A DNA stretch of 64,000 nt from Microbacterium sp. LWO14-1.2 (lineage in GTDB: Bacteria; Actinomycetota; Actinomycetes; Actinomycetales; Microbacteriaceae), in the NCBI RefSeq assembly GCF_038397715.1, contig NZ_CP151633.1, forward strand, positions 1,240,001 to 1,304,000. The letters run 5' to 3'. Positions 46,198 to 55,409 of the stretch are shown here, in pieces; within the stretch, counting starts at the first letter, position 1, and each line of letters starts with the position of its first letter. The notes under the pieces were generated by a model. That model was not told the origin of the DNA. It worked only from the letters and a program-made list of their open reading frames with translations, and made no database searches. Made by a program: the position numbers and the translations under genes.

Positions 46198-47181
46198 TCA
46201 GCGCCGCCCTCGGCGAGTGAGCAGTGCCGCCGCCGCGACGATGCCGGTGCCCGCGAGGGCGGCGCGCAGCGGCCCGGAGCGCCACCCTCCCGTCGACGGA
46301 CTGGCTGCCGACGGCGGGGAGAAGACCGTTCCCGCAGAGTCCTCCGGGAGGCTGCCGTGAAGTTGGATGTGCCGCATCTGCCAGGAAGAGGCTGCGTCGA
46401 ACACCCGCGGCGCAAAGTCGTGCACGAGCAGGGAGGCGGTCTGGACGCGTCCCACGAACGCGTTGTGCCGACGGCGGCTCGACGCGCGTTCGATCGCCCG
46501 CGCGACGCGCGTCGGCGACACCGCAGGCGGCAGCGGCCTCACCTTCCGCCCCGTGTAGTTCGCCGCGTGTCGGAAGACAGGTGTGTCGGTCGTCGCCGGA
46601 AGCACGACCCTCACGCGGATCCCGGAGCCACGCAGCTCCTGCCGCAGGCACTCGGCGAATCCCAGGACCGCGAACTTGCCCGTGACATAGGGCGAGATGG
46701 CGGGTGACCCCATCCGCGAGTACAACGACGCGACCAGGACGAGGGTTCCCTTCCGCTGACGCCGAAGGTGCGGCAGGGCCGCCCTCACGCCGTGCACCTG
46801 ACCCATGAGGTTGGTCTCGAGCACCTGTCGGAACACGTCGGAGGGCAGATCCTCGAACCGTCCGTACGCGAAGACGCTCGCGTTGCCGACCCACACATCG
46901 ATGCGGCCGAACGCGGCGACCGCGTGCGCCGCGAGCTCTTTCACCGCTGCCTCATCCGTCACATCCGTCGGCACCACCCGCGCGTCAGCACCCAGCTCGC
47001 GACACTCCGCGGCGACGGTCTCGAGGGCGCTCGCACTGCGCGATGCCAGCACGAGGCGAGCTCCTCTGCGGGCGAAGCGCCGAGCCGTCTCGCGGCCGAT
47101 CCCGCTCGAGGCGCCGGTGATCACCACCACCTGTCGCGAATCTCCGCGCCGTCGCTTGTCGATCTTCCGTCCGTCTCGCAT
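46198..47181 (-). CDS. Short-chain dehydrogenase/reductase (cassette gene 2)
   Basis: 327 aa. NAD(P) motif VVVITGASSGIGRETA near residue 20, NAS in WVGNASV, and the catalytic YVTGK with an upstream Ser in LVLVASLYS. A C-terminal extension of about 60 residues ends in a hydrophobic helix and RRGRR, suggesting membrane association. It starts 64 nt after the FAD-oxidoreductase gene and is probably cotranscribed. The substrate is unknown. Confidence 0.88.
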   Translation of the reverse strand: MRDGRKIDKRRRGDSRQVVVITGASSGIGRETARRFARRGARLVLASRSASALETVAAECRELGADARVVPTDVTDEAAVKELAAHAVAAFGRIDVWVGNASVFAYGRFEDLPSDVFRQVLETNLMGQVHGVRAALPHLRRQRKGTLVLVASLYSRMGSPAISPYVTGKFAVLGFAECLRQELRGSGIRVRVVLPATTDTPVFRHAANYTGRKVRPLPPAVSPTRVARAIERASSRRRHNAFVGRVQTASLLVHDFAPRVFDAASSWQMRHIQLHGSLPEDSAGTVFSPPSAASPSTGGWRSGPLRAALAGTGIVAAAALLTRRGRR

Positions 47182-47245
47182 GCGGCGAGAGTAGGCGGCG
47201 CTCGGGAGCCCGCCCCGCCCCTTGACAGATCGGCCGGCGCTGCCG

Positions 47246-48691
47246 TCAGCTCGGCGCGAGGTCCGGCGCCGCTTGGATGCCGAACTCGTGCTGCAGCGCC
47301 GAGCGCGCGGCGAACCATCCCGGCAGACCCGTGACGCCGGGCCCCGGGGCAGTAGACGCGGAGGCGAGATACACACCGGGGAGCGGTGTCCGCCAGGGCT
47401 CTGCGCTGACGGTGGGCCGGGCGAGCAGCTGCCAGAGGTTCGGGGCGCCCGCGGCGATGTCGCCGCCCGGGTAGTTGGGGTTGTGCCGCTCGACCTCGAC
47501 CGCGCTGCGCGAGTGCGTCGCGAGAATCGTGTCCCGGAACCCGGGCGCGAAGCGCTCGATCTGCGCCGTCACCGCCTCTCGACGGTCAGCCCCGCTGTGT
47601 GCGGGGACGTGCGTGTAGGCCCAGAGCGTGTGCTGCCCTTCCGGCGCTCTGGACCCGTCGAACACGGAAGGCTGCGAGACCAGCACGTACGGGCGCTCTG
47701 GCAACCGTCCACGGTTCACCTCGTTCTCGGCGGCCGCCACCTCTGCGCGCGTACCGCCGATGTGCACGGTGCCGGCTCGTGCGAGTTGCGGATGCCGCCA
47801 AGGCACCGGTCCGCTCAGCGCGAAGTCGACCTTGGCCACGCCGCCGCCGTAGCGGAAGCGCTGCAGGGCCCGACGATAGCGGGTCGGAAGCCGGTGGCCG
47901 GCCAGATCGAGGAACGCTCGCGGTGTGATGTCGAGGAGGGTCACCGCCGCGGCGGGGAGATCGGCGAGATCGGTGACGTCGCGGTCGAGTATGACCTCGC
48001 CGCCGTGGGCTCGCAGGTCGTCGAGCAGTGCCGTGACGATGGACTGACTGCCCCCGACGGGGATCGGCCAGCCCTGCGCGTGCGCGTACGTCGTGAGCGC
48101 GAGCCCGGCACCCGCTCCTGCGATGCTGGGCTGAGCGAGGATCGTGTGCGCCGCCACCCCGGTGAGCAGGGCAGGGGCGACGTCTCCGCGGAATCTGCGA
48201 TTCCACGCCAGAGTCCCCTGCTCGAGGGAGCGGAGTCCGAAGGCAAGCGGAATGCGCAGGCGATCGGGCATCCGCAGCAGGGGCGAGCCGGTGAACCCGG
48301 CCACCTCGCCCGCGTGCTCGACGAGCGGACGCAGCAGCCGGTCGTAGGCCCTGCCGTCGATGCCCAGTTCGTCGCGCGTGCGATCGAGGTCGCGATACGC
48401 GATGCCGGCCCGTCCTCCGTCGAGAGGCTGCGCGAAGGAGATCTCCGGCGTGACGAACGGAATTCGGTCGCGCAACCCGAACTCCCGGAAGAACCGCGAT
48501 TCGAATGCCATCGGATGCACCGCGGAGCACACGTCGTGGTGGAACCCAGGGAGCGTCAGCTGCCGGGTGGCCGCTCCCCCGCCCGGCTGGTCGGCGCGCT
48601 CGTACACCCGTACGCGCAGTCCAGCGCGTGCGAGCGTCACGGCTCCTGCGAGACCGTTCGGCCCCGCACCGACGACCACCGCGGCATCCAT
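47246..48691 (-). CDS. Phytoene-desaturase-like FAD-dependent oxidoreductase (cassette gene 1)
   Basis: 481 aa. The N-terminal FAD motif [20 protein letters not shown], a substrate region [18 protein letters not shown], and the C-terminal [17 protein letters not shown] are typical of CrtI/RetSat-type NAD(P)/FAD oxidoreductases. The gene is not part of a visible carotenoid cluster. Its start (ATG 48689-48691) is 37 bp from repeat copy 2, so its promoter lies close to or inside the repeat. Confidence 0.88.
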   Translation of the reverse strand: MDAAVVVGAGPNGLAGAVTLARAGLRVRVYERADQPGGGAATRQLTLPGFHHDVCSAVHPMAFESRFFREFGLRDRIPFVTPEISFAQPLDGGRAGIAYRDLDRTRDELGIDGRAYDRLLRPLVEHAGEVAGFTGSPLLRMPDRLRIPLAFGLRSLEQGTLAWNRRFRGDVAPALLTGVAAHTILAQPSIAGAGAGLALTTYAHAQGWPIPVGGSQSIVTALLDDLRAHGGEVILDRDVTDLADLPAAAVTLLDITPRAFLDLAGHRLPTRYRRALQRFRYGGGVAKVDFALSGPVPWRHPQLARAGTVHIGGTRAEVAAAENEVNRGRLPERPYVLVSQPSVFDGSRAPEGQHTLWAYTHVPAHSGADRREAVTAQIERFAPGFRDTILATHSRSAVEVERHNPNYPGGDIAAGAPNLWQLLARPTVSAEPWRTPLPGVYLASASTAPGPGVTGLPGWFAARSALQHEFGIQAAPDLAPS

Positions 48692-48727
48692 CCTTCGATG
48701 ATCCCCGCACCGGCGGCCGGAGGTACG

Positions 48728-48824
48728 GGGATCGACGCCCGTCGGAGCCACAAGGACCATCATTACAGTGGTCCCAGAAACCCTCGCCTAGCTTCTACAT
48801 GGCGGGGGTTTTGCTTTGCCCAGG
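48728..48824 (+). repeat. 97-bp direct repeat, copy 2
   Basis: Identical to 46083-46179. It holds only the 3' 23 nt of tRNA-Phe, with no tRNA body to its left, so it is a remnant or attachment-site copy. The bases on both sides (GTAC on the left, TGGAACG on the right) differ from copy 1. Confidence 0.95.
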
Positions 48825-48912
48825 TGGAACGGCCCGACGTCATCCTCCAGACGGATGCCGATACCTCCCCCGTGCGATGACGCCGCCTGCTGCACGCAGC
48901 GAGGCTGGATGC

Positions 48913-49353
48913 ATGAACGCACGAACGGCCCTCGCCGCCCCCGCCCTGATCGTCGCAGGGCTGCTGGCTCTCACCGGATGCTCCGCGTACGACAGCCTCG
49001 TCCACAAGTACGCGACGTCCACCTTCGACGACGCGAACGCCTTCGAGAAGGATGCCGAGGTGGACGCTCCGTGGATTCCCGCCGATGCGACCGACATCAC
49101 CGTGCGGACCTCCACCCTCGAGGATGCCGCCGACGCCGTCATCCTGCTCACGAGCGACTCCTCGCTCGCCGGCGACTGCGGCGAGGTCGATCGGCGCTCG
49201 GCTCCCTCCTGGGTGCTGGACGACGCCCCCGATCCGTACGAGGCGGGAAGTGTGTTCGTCTGCGGCGACTGGAGTGTGATCGAGGGCGACGGCGTGTGGT
49301 TCGGGTGGACCCCGAACTCCCCCGAGGAGCGCGAGGCCGCCAGCGCAGGGTGA
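48913..49353 (+). CDS. Hypothetical lipoprotein
   Basis: 146 aa. Signal peptide with lipobox LLALTGC (Cys near residue 23), then SAYDSLVHKYATSTFDDAN and two cysteines (SLAGDCGEV; FVCGDW) that could pair. No family recognised. It is the first gene outside the right-hand repeat, 88 bp after it. The ATG has GAGGCTG upstream. Confidence 0.7.
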   Translation: MNARTALAAPALIVAGLLALTGCSAYDSLVHKYATSTFDDANAFEKDAEVDAPWIPADATDITVRTSTLEDAADAVILLTSDSSLAGDCGEVDRRSAPSWVLDDAPDPYEAGSVFVCGDWSVIEGDGVWFGWTPNSPEEREAASAG

Positions 49354-49378
49354 GCCAGCAGCACCCGAGCAACCAGGG

Positions 49379-49408
49379 TTGACAAGCGGGGAATTAGCAA
49401 CGTAGGTT
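49379..49408 (+). promoter_or_regulatory. Promoter giving a probable leaderless mRNA
   Basis: TTGACA (49379-49384) and TAGGTT (49403-49408), 18-bp spacing. The expected start point, about 7 bp past the -10 box, coincides with the ATG at 49415, and no ribosome site is present. Confidence 0.55.
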
Positions 49409-49414
49409 GACGGC

Positions 49415-49666
49415 ATGGGATCCGAATCCGTCGACGTGGCGACCATCGCCGCCAGCACCAGCGACCCCCGCGCCGGCCTGCGGGCCATCGCGACACTGCG
49501 ACGCCTCACCGACATCTGGGAGCTCGCCCAGGTGGAGGCGGGGCTGCGCGCCGGGATGACCTGGCAGGACGTGGCCGATGCCCTCGGCGTCACTCGCCAG
49601 GCCGTGCACAAGAAGCACGCGCGGCGCATCGACCCCGCCATCCCCGTTCCCCGGAGGAACTCGTGA
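49415..49666 (+). CDS. Small helix-turn-helix protein
   Basis: 83 aa. One HTH near residues 48-70 (TWQDVADALGVTRQAVHKKH) preceded by a helical lead (RAIATLRRLTDIWELAQVEA). Probably a DNA-binding partner of the next gene, to which it is coupled by a GTGA overlap. The mRNA appears leaderless. Confidence 0.8.
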   Translation: MGSESVDVATIAASTSDPRAGLRAIATLRRLTDIWELAQVEAGLRAGMTWQDVADALGVTRQAVHKKHARRIDPAIPVPRRNS

Positions 49667-50622
49667 GCAAACTGACGCGCGCCGCCGCCACCGCGCACAC
49701 GCTGTCGCTCGCTGCGATGGAGGAGGCCTCGCGCTACGGCACGCGCGACGCCGAAGTCGAACACCTCCTGCTCGCGCTCACCCTTGACGCCGACCTCGGC
49801 GGTCAGGTGCTGCGCAGCCTCGGACTCGGCCTCGACCGGGTGCGCGACGCCATCGACCAGGAGCGTGCGACTCAGCTCGCCGCACTCGGCGTCGACGTCA
49901 GCCACGAGCCGTCGCGCATCGTCTTCCACGAGACGGCGGGGTACGACTGGACCCCGCAGGCCCTCGCGGTGCTCAACCTCGCGAACACGCGCGGACGCGA
50001 CGGCAGCTCGATCGCCGTGCTCCGGTCGCTGCTCGAGGAACCGAGCGGAACCATCGACGCGCTGCTCGCCCAGCTCGGCGTCACGAAACCGGAGATCACC
50101 GCCGCCATGGACCAGGCCGAGAACCTCCCCGACGCGGCCACCGCCGCGGCATCCGAGATCCTGCGGAAAGTACACGACGTGTTCGTCCCCGCACCACCCG
50201 TCGAGGTCGAGGCGTTCGTCGCGGATCCGGCGAGGATCCCGGAATGGGAGCCGAGCATCGAGTCCGTCGCGCTGACGGACAACCGGTGGGAGGGCCGATC
50301 GACGTCGGCGCATCCGGACGGCAGGCCCGTGGAGATCAGAGACGGCTTCCACCGGCAGCTGATCCAGCAGTCCGCCTCTGCGGCCGGCCCGGCTTGGCGC
50401 TTCTCCTACCCCGACGCGGAGCACGCGAACACGCGCACGGTGGGCTTCCGCTGCGAGCCGGCGGCCGGCGGCACGCAGGTGCGCATCACCCTCGCCTGGG
50501 ACCGCGACCCGACCCGGCGCCCGAACAGACTGCGCTCGTTCCTGCTCCGACCGGTCTTCCGGGTGCTTCTCTACACGCAGCTGACCCAGATCGGCAGCGG
50601 GATCACGCGAGTGTTCCGCTGA
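49663..50622 (+). CDS. Clp N-terminal-domain plus SRPBCC-domain protein
   Basis: 319 aa. Two Clp_N repeats (about residues 1-75 and 80-150; AAMEEASRYGTRDAEVEHLLLAL and WTPQALAVLNLANTRG) without any AAA ATPase domain, fused to a SRPBCC/polyketide-cyclase-like domain (about 170-319; PPVEVEAFVADPARIPEWEP). The ClpN part usually binds substrates or adaptors of Clp, and the SRPBCC fold binds small hydrophobic ligands. A ligand-sensing partner of the upstream HTH protein is a reasonable guess, not shown. Confidence 0.8.
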   Translation: MSKLTRAAATAHTLSLAAMEEASRYGTRDAEVEHLLLALTLDADLGGQVLRSLGLGLDRVRDAIDQERATQLAALGVDVSHEPSRIVFHETAGYDWTPQALAVLNLANTRGRDGSSIAVLRSLLEEPSGTIDALLAQLGVTKPEITAAMDQAENLPDAATAAASEILRKVHDVFVPAPPVEVEAFVADPARIPEWEPSIESVALTDNRWEGRSTSAHPDGRPVEIRDGFHRQLIQQSASAAGPAWRFSYPDAEHANTRTVGFRCEPAAGGTQVRITLAWDRDPTRRPNRLRSFLLRPVFRVLLYTQLTQIGSGITRVFR

Positions 50623-50892
50623 GCGGCTCCCAGATCGCGGCCGACGACGGAGGAGGGGTTCCGGTCCCCCGTACCCGATTACGGAGGACCGGAGCAGCCG
50701 ATGAGAAGGTCCGCAAGCGCACCCACCCCCGCAGTGCGCTCGAGACCGAGAGAAACCCGAAAGCGCCGACTGGGCCGACCGACGCGGAGCGGCATGCTTG
50801 CGGCTCGTTGTACTGCCAGCGTACGGATGCCGTCGGATCCCCGCTCATGAGGGCCGAACCATTGACGCGGAGGTTGCGGTTTGATAGCGACC
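50623..50892. other. Gene-free gap of 270 bp
   Basis: It lies between two convergent genes. No protein-like reading frame, RNA gene or strong terminator was recognised. Confidence 0.5.
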
Positions 50893-52194
50893 TCACTGGA
50901 TGAGTCGGTGCATGTTCCACCCGTTGCCGACCTTCATGGGCGTGCCGAAATACGTCGAGCCAAGCCACGGATAGATCCACAGGTCGCCGACCGAGTCCCG
51001 AGCGATCACGTCCGCGTACCCGTCCGATGTGTAGTCGGAGCCACCCGTTATGGCCGTCATCCCGCTCCAGCCGTTCCCCACCTGCACTGCGGACGTCACG
51101 CCGGAGCCGTCCCCGCGGAAGAGGAAGAGGCGTCCGGCGGTGTCACGAGCGAGCACATCTCCCCGACCATCGACGACGAAGTCTCCGGCCACGATCGTAT
51201 CGATGCCGTCCCATCCCTGACCGATCGGGGCGACCGACGCGAAACCTCCTGCACCGTTCCCGGAATACAGATAGAGACGCTGGTCGGCTCCGACGGCGAC
51301 GATGTCGGCACGACGATCGCCGTCGAAGTCGGCACCGCCGGAGACCAGTCGCAATGAATCCCACCCCCAGCCGACCTGGGTGGCGTGAAATGCGTACCCG
51401 CCGAGGTTGCGGTAGAACCACAGCGTGCCGTCCGCACGGATCGCCATGATGTCGCCGCGCCCGTCGCCATCGAAGTCGCCGCGGATGATCGATCTGGTGG
51501 TCGCCCACCCGTAGCCGAACGGCACGGTCCCCCACCCGCCCTTCCCGTTGCTTCCGTACAGGATCATCTGACCGGCATGAGACACGGCGAGCAGATCAGC
51601 GTACGAGTCGCCGCTGATGTCCGCGTTCACGGGGAAGGTCTTGATCGTGAGCCAGGTGAGGGCGGTGACATTACCCTGACCGCAGTAGAAGTACGTGTTC
51701 GTGACGTTGTCGCTGCCGCGATAGATCTCGAAGTGCAGGTGCGGCCCCGTGCTCTGGCCGGTGCTCCCGACGATCCCGATCAGCGACCCTTGAGCGACGG
51801 CGGTGCCGACGGTGAGGGTCACCGACCCGTAGACGAGATGGGCGTACCTGGTCGTATAGCCGTTCGCGTGAGTGATGACGATCTGACTGCCGTACCCGGT
51901 CGTCGCGTTCGAGTTCACAGCCGTCGTCACGGTGCCCGACGCCGCGGAGTAGACGCCCGCATTGGAGTTCTGGTTGATGTCGACGCCCTGATGGGTAGGG
52001 CGAGTGCCCGCAGGGCATCCGTTCACGGTGTCGCTCACGCGCCCGCTCACCGGGGTCACGAACATCTCCGCCGCCTCTGCGGGCGCCCCAGGAACAGCCG
52101 CAACCGCGACCAGGACGAGGGCGGTGACGATCGAAGCGATGATCCGCCTCGACCGGCTGGCGGATGAGCCGGACAGGCGGATCGATTGATTCAT
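50893..52194 (-). CDS. Secreted M23 peptidase with FG-GAP/VCBS repeats
   Basis: 433 aa. A signal peptide (about residues 1-42, ending APAEAA) is followed by a LytM/M23 domain with zinc ligands in PTHQGVDINQ and GPHLHFEIYRG. The C-terminal half has at least four calcium-type FG-GAP repeats (DISGDSYADLLAV, DFDGDGRGDIMAI, DFDGDRRADIVAV, DYTSDGYADVIAR), forming a beta-propeller. It is likely a secreted cell-wall enzyme with an adhesive propeller. The ATG at 52194 is chosen; the frame stays open upstream through an unrelated gene. Confidence 0.87.
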   Translation of the reverse strand: MNQSIRLSGSSASRSRRIIASIVTALVLVAVAAVPGAPAEAAEMFVTPVSGRVSDTVNGCPAGTRPTHQGVDINQNSNAGVYSAASGTVTTAVNSNATTGYGSQIVITHANGYTTRYAHLVYGSVTLTVGTAVAQGSLIGIVGSTGQSTGPHLHFEIYRGSDNVTNTYFYCGQGNVTALTWLTIKTFPVNADISGDSYADLLAVSHAGQMILYGSNGKGGWGTVPFGYGWATTRSIIRGDFDGDGRGDIMAIRADGTLWFYRNLGGYAFHATQVGWGWDSLRLVSGGADFDGDRRADIVAVGADQRLYLYSGNGAGGFASVAPIGQGWDGIDTIVAGDFVVDGRGDVLARDTAGRLFLFRGDGSGVTSAVQVGNGWSGMTAITGGSDYTSDGYADVIARDSVGDLWIYPWLGSTYFGTPMKVGNGWNMHRLIQ

Positions 52195-52257
52195 GAGTAC
52201 AAACGTACGGAACAGCTGGCATTCCCGCTCCTCGACCCGCCTCGCTACGCTCGAAGA

Positions 52258-53178
52258 ATGCTCGATACGCTCACCGGATTCGCCGTGGTGGGCGTCGCGA
52301 TCGCCCTCGGGTGGGTCATCGGACGCATCGATCTGCTCGGACCGCACGCACGGCACGTCCTCGGGCGGCTGATCTTCTTCGTCCTCTCGCCGTTCCTCCT
52401 CTTCACCGTGCTGGCGCAGGCCGATGCGACGATGCTGTTCTCGTCGCTGCTCCCCGTCTCCGCGATCGCGGCCGTCGCGATCATCGCCGTCTACACGCTC
52501 GTCGCACGCCTGTGGTGGCGGCGCCCCGTGGGCGAGACCCTGATCGGCGCCCTGGCCGCCGGACAGGTCAACTCGAACAACATCGGCATCCCCCTGTCCC
52601 TCTACCTGCTCGGCAGCGCCGCGTATCCGGCGCCCGTCGTGCTGATGCAGCTGCTCGTCTTCACCCCGGTGTCGCTGTCGATCCTCGACGCGGTCACGAG
52701 CGACTCCGCCTCTTTCCTCAAGACGCTGCGGCGCACGGCGACGAACCCCATCATCATCGGCTCGCTGCTGGGCACCCTGGTGTCGGTGTTCGACCTCTCC
52801 CTGCCGCCGCTCGTGATGCAGCCCGCACAGCTCATCGCCGACGCCGCGGTCCCGGTGCTGCTCATCAGCTACGGCATCTCGCTGCACGGTCAGCGCGTGC
52901 TGGGAGCGCGGGGGCACCGCCGTGACGTGGTCCTCGCCTCGGTGCTGAAGCTCCTCGCGATGCCCGTCATCGCGTGGGTCGTGGCGGAGTTCGTGTTCCG
53001 ACTCTCCGCGCACGAGGTGCTGATCGTCGTGATCCTCGCCGCCCTGCCGACCGCGCAGAACGTCTTCAACTACTCGCAGCGGTACGACGTCGGCGAATCG
53101 ATCTCGCGCGACACCGTGTTCCTCACAACGATCGGATGCCTCCCGGTGCTCGTGCTCATCATGGCGGTGCTCGGATGA
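52258..53178 (+). CDS. AEC-family transporter (auxin efflux carrier type)
   Basis: 306 aa, about ten transmembrane segments. The central family motif is seen in GQVNSNNIGIPLSLYLLG, followed by NPIIIGSLLG, with the second-half repeat ending in LPTAQNVFNYSQRYDVG. Bacterial members export malonate or other acids; the substrate is unknown. The ATG at 52258 begins the first helix. It is divergent from the M23 gene. Confidence 0.87.
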   Translation: MLDTLTGFAVVGVAIALGWVIGRIDLLGPHARHVLGRLIFFVLSPFLLFTVLAQADATMLFSSLLPVSAIAAVAIIAVYTLVARLWWRRPVGETLIGALAAGQVNSNNIGIPLSLYLLGSAAYPAPVVLMQLLVFTPVSLSILDAVTSDSASFLKTLRRTATNPIIIGSLLGTLVSVFDLSLPPLVMQPAQLIADAAVPVLLISYGISLHGQRVLGARGHRRDVVLASVLKLLAMPVIAWVVAEFVFRLSAHEVLIVVILAALPTAQNVFNYSQRYDVGESISRDTVFLTTIGCLPVLVLIMAVLG

Positions 53179-53220
53179 TCGCCCCGGCGCCCGATCTCGG
53201 CGCGTCGTAGGTTGGTGGTC

Positions 53221-53733
53221 GTGGACAACCCGCTCCTCCTCATCGCGCTCGTCGCGGTCATCGTCGTGCTCGCGATGGTGCTCCCCCGCTGGATCCGCCG
53301 CTCCTCGGGCGAACGCGGCCGCCGAGCCGGGCGGCGCTTCGAGGAGGACCAGCTGCTCGCCATCCTGGACACCCTCGGCACGGCCGTCGAGCTGCGCACC
53401 GACCCGCAGGCGGCCCAGCGGCTCGTCGACGGGGTCGTGCAGCGTGAGCCGCGCAAGTTCACGATCCTCGGAGACGGCGTCTACGGCATCCGCTTCGTGG
53501 AGCCGGACGACGCGATCGCACGACTCGTCCCCGGCCCCGCCGGCGCCCGACTGCGGGTCGAGGAGTTCCGGGAGTACCTCGGCCGCCCCAACACCGCCGG
53601 GTTCTGGACCGACCTGCGCAGCGGCGTGGTCGATGCGGCATCCGACCACGGGATCACGTACTCGACACCGCCCGTTCCCTCGCGGTTCGAGCGCAGTGAG
53701 GACCCCGGACCGATATGGCGGTTGACCGACTGA
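53221..53733 (+). CDS. Membrane-anchored hypothetical protein
   Basis: 170 aa. One N-terminal helix (LLLIALVAVIVVLAMVLPRW) then a cytoplasmic mixed alpha/beta domain rich in arginine at first (RSSGERGRRAGRRFEED). No family recognised. Three starts compete (TTG 53212, GTG 53215, GTG 53221); the last is taken because it directly precedes MDNPLLLIAL. It precedes the DivIVA-like gene by 143 bp. Confidence 0.6.
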   Translation: MDNPLLLIALVAVIVVLAMVLPRWIRRSSGERGRRAGRRFEEDQLLAILDTLGTAVELRTDPQAAQRLVDGVVQREPRKFTILGDGVYGIRFVEPDDAIARLVPGPAGARLRVEEFREYLGRPNTAGFWTDLRSGVVDAASDHGITYSTPPVPSRFERSEDPGPIWRLTD

Positions 53734-53876
53734 AGCCTGGGGAAACGGGTGCACGAATCGGAGCCGACGCAACTAGGCTGTGCTGAGTCGTCGATGCGCC
53801 CGCTCGGCCCTCGGCATCCGACATCTCGCCACATCGCAGACCCCGGTCCCTGTGACATGCGCCAGAAAGGCTGACC

Positions 53877-55295
53877 ATGACTGACTCCCCTCAGAACGAC
53901 CGCACTCCCGACTTCTTCGACAAGCTCATCGAAGACGCCCCGCGCGAGCAGAGCGGCGGCTTCACGGCCTCGTTCCGCGGCTACGACAAGGCGGAGGTGG
54001 ATGCCGCGCTCAGCGCGCTGCGCAACCAGCTGCAGCAGGCGAAGGCCGACCTCGCCGACGCCGAGGCGCGCCACGAAGACACCGTCGAGGCGGTGAAGGA
54101 CGAGGAGCGCACCGCGCGCGAGGCTCTCGAGGCCGAGCTCGCCGCCGCGAAGGCGCAGGCCGCAGACGCCGAGCAGCAGATCACCACCCTCACCAACGAG
54201 CTCGTCGACGCACCTCGCGCCGAGGGCGTCGAAGCGCCGTCGCGCGAGCAGTTCGAGGCGATCCTGCGGGTCGCCGAAGAGCAGGCCAACGTGCTCATCC
54301 AGAACGCCGCCGTGCAGGCCGACCGCCTGATGGCCGCCGCCCGCGAGGAGGTCACGACGCAGCGCGCCGAGGCCGACGCCGACGTGGCGCGCATCATCGC
54401 GCAGGCGCAGCACGACGCCGACCAGGTCCGCCTGAAGATCGACACCGAGTACACCGCGCACCAGGCGACTCTCGAGCGCGAGGCCGCCCACGCCGCCGAG
54501 AAGGTGCACCAGGCCTCGCAGGAGGCGACCGCCATCCGCACCGAGGCCGAGAAGGGCGCCGCGGCTCTGCGCTCGCTCGTCACGCGCGAGACGACGCAGC
54601 TGCGCGCGGATGCCGAGCGCGAGGTGCGCGAGATGAACGCCCGCGTCCTCGAGTTCGAAGAGACGCTGACCCGTCGTCAGGACGATGCGCAGCAGGAGTT
54701 CCTGGTGCTGCACAACCAGGCCGTCTCGCACGCCGAACGCATCACGACCGACGCGAACGAGCAGGTCACCGCCTCGCTCGAGCACGCGCAGCGGATCTCG
54801 GCGAAGGCCGACGACTACGAGCGGCTGATGCGCTCGCAGGCGCAGACCATCGAGGCCGACGCGCAGGTGCGCGCGCGCGACACCCTCGACCGTGCGCGCG
54901 CGAAGTCGCAGAAGATCGTCGACTCCGTCACGCAGCACACCTCGACGGTGCTGCGGGATGCCGAGGACCACGCCCGTCAGCTGCGCTGGCAGCAGCAGCA
55001 GCTCGCCAGCTTCATGGCCGAGGTGCGCGAGCTGATCCGCCCCGACGGCATCTTCAGCGACGAGCACGCGGCGACATCCGCGGCGCCGGCGGTCCCGTCC
55101 GCTGGTTCTGACGCTGACGCCGCCGACGCCGACGAATCCGCCGACGTCGAGCTGATCGCCGAGGTGCCGGAGCCCGTCGAAGAGTTCCGCGGCGATGAGG
55201 CGCTCGACGACGAGATCCTCGACGAGGACGACGCGACGATCGACGGCAAGATCACGATCGAGGTCGTGGAGAGCGACGAGAAGGCCTCGCGCTGA
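53877..55295 (+). CDS. DivIVA/Wag31-like coiled-coil protein
   Basis: 472 aa. A short DivIVA-type N-terminal motif (FTASFRGYDKAEVDAALSAL, residues 29-48) is followed by a very long coiled coil to about residue 385, then an acidic disordered tail. The long rod and late DivIVA motif resemble polar-growth scaffold proteins of actinobacteria (Scy-like or second DivIVA). A structural role in cell-pole or septum organisation is inferred. AGAAAGG lies ahead of the ATG. Confidence 0.82.
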   Translation: MTDSPQNDRTPDFFDKLIEDAPREQSGGFTASFRGYDKAEVDAALSALRNQLQQAKADLADAEARHEDTVEAVKDEERTAREALEAELAAAKAQAADAEQQITTLTNELVDAPRAEGVEAPSREQFEAILRVAEEQANVLIQNAAVQADRLMAAAREEVTTQRAEADADVARIIAQAQHDADQVRLKIDTEYTAHQATLEREAAHAAEKVHQASQEATAIRTEAEKGAAALRSLVTRETTQLRADAEREVREMNARVLEFEETLTRRQDDAQQEFLVLHNQAVSHAERITTDANEQVTASLEHAQRISAKADDYERLMRSQAQTIEADAQVRARDTLDRARAKSQKIVDSVTQHTSTVLRDAEDHARQLRWQQQQLASFMAEVRELIRPDGIFSDEHAATSAAPAVPSAGSDADAADADESADVELIAEVPEPVEEFRGDEALDDEILDEDDATIDGKITIEVVESDEKASR

Positions 55296-55309
55296 CCATC
55301 GGACTCTGA

Positions 55310-55343
55310 GAGGGGCGTGAGCGGGCTTCTGCTCACGCCCCTC
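55310..55343. terminator. Terminator after the DivIVA-like gene
   Basis: GAGGGGCGTGAGC pairs perfectly with GCTCACGCCCCTC across an 8-nt loop, 15 nt past the stop codon. No T-run follows. Confidence 0.8.
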
Positions 55344-55409
55344 CCGCGTCTCCGGAGCAGCGAACCGTGTCGACTATCGCCGACGTCCGCGACCGGGCAC
55401 TCTGGACTC

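Larger units (their letters stand above)
46083..48824. mobile_element. Putative tRNA-Phe-associated gene cassette bounded by 97-bp direct repeats
   Basis: The perfect repeats at 46083-46179 and 48728-48824 (offset exactly 2645 bp) begin inside the tRNA-Phe 3' end, as integration sites of tRNA-targeting elements do. Between them are only two leftward genes, an FAD oxidoreductase and an SDR. No integrase, excisionase or phage gene is present, so the element is either decayed, mobilised in trans, or the product of a duplication. Loss by recombination between the repeats would restore an intact tRNA-Phe. Confidence 0.55.

Noticed and set aside
48763..50424. 553-codon leftward open frame
   Set aside because: It is antisense to three supported genes; its end merely shares the 97-bp repeat translation with the frame at 46118-46894.
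50893..53772. 959-codon reading of the M23-FG-GAP protein
   Set aside because: The signal peptide at 52194 marks the true start; the rest is antisense to the AEC transporter and the following gene.
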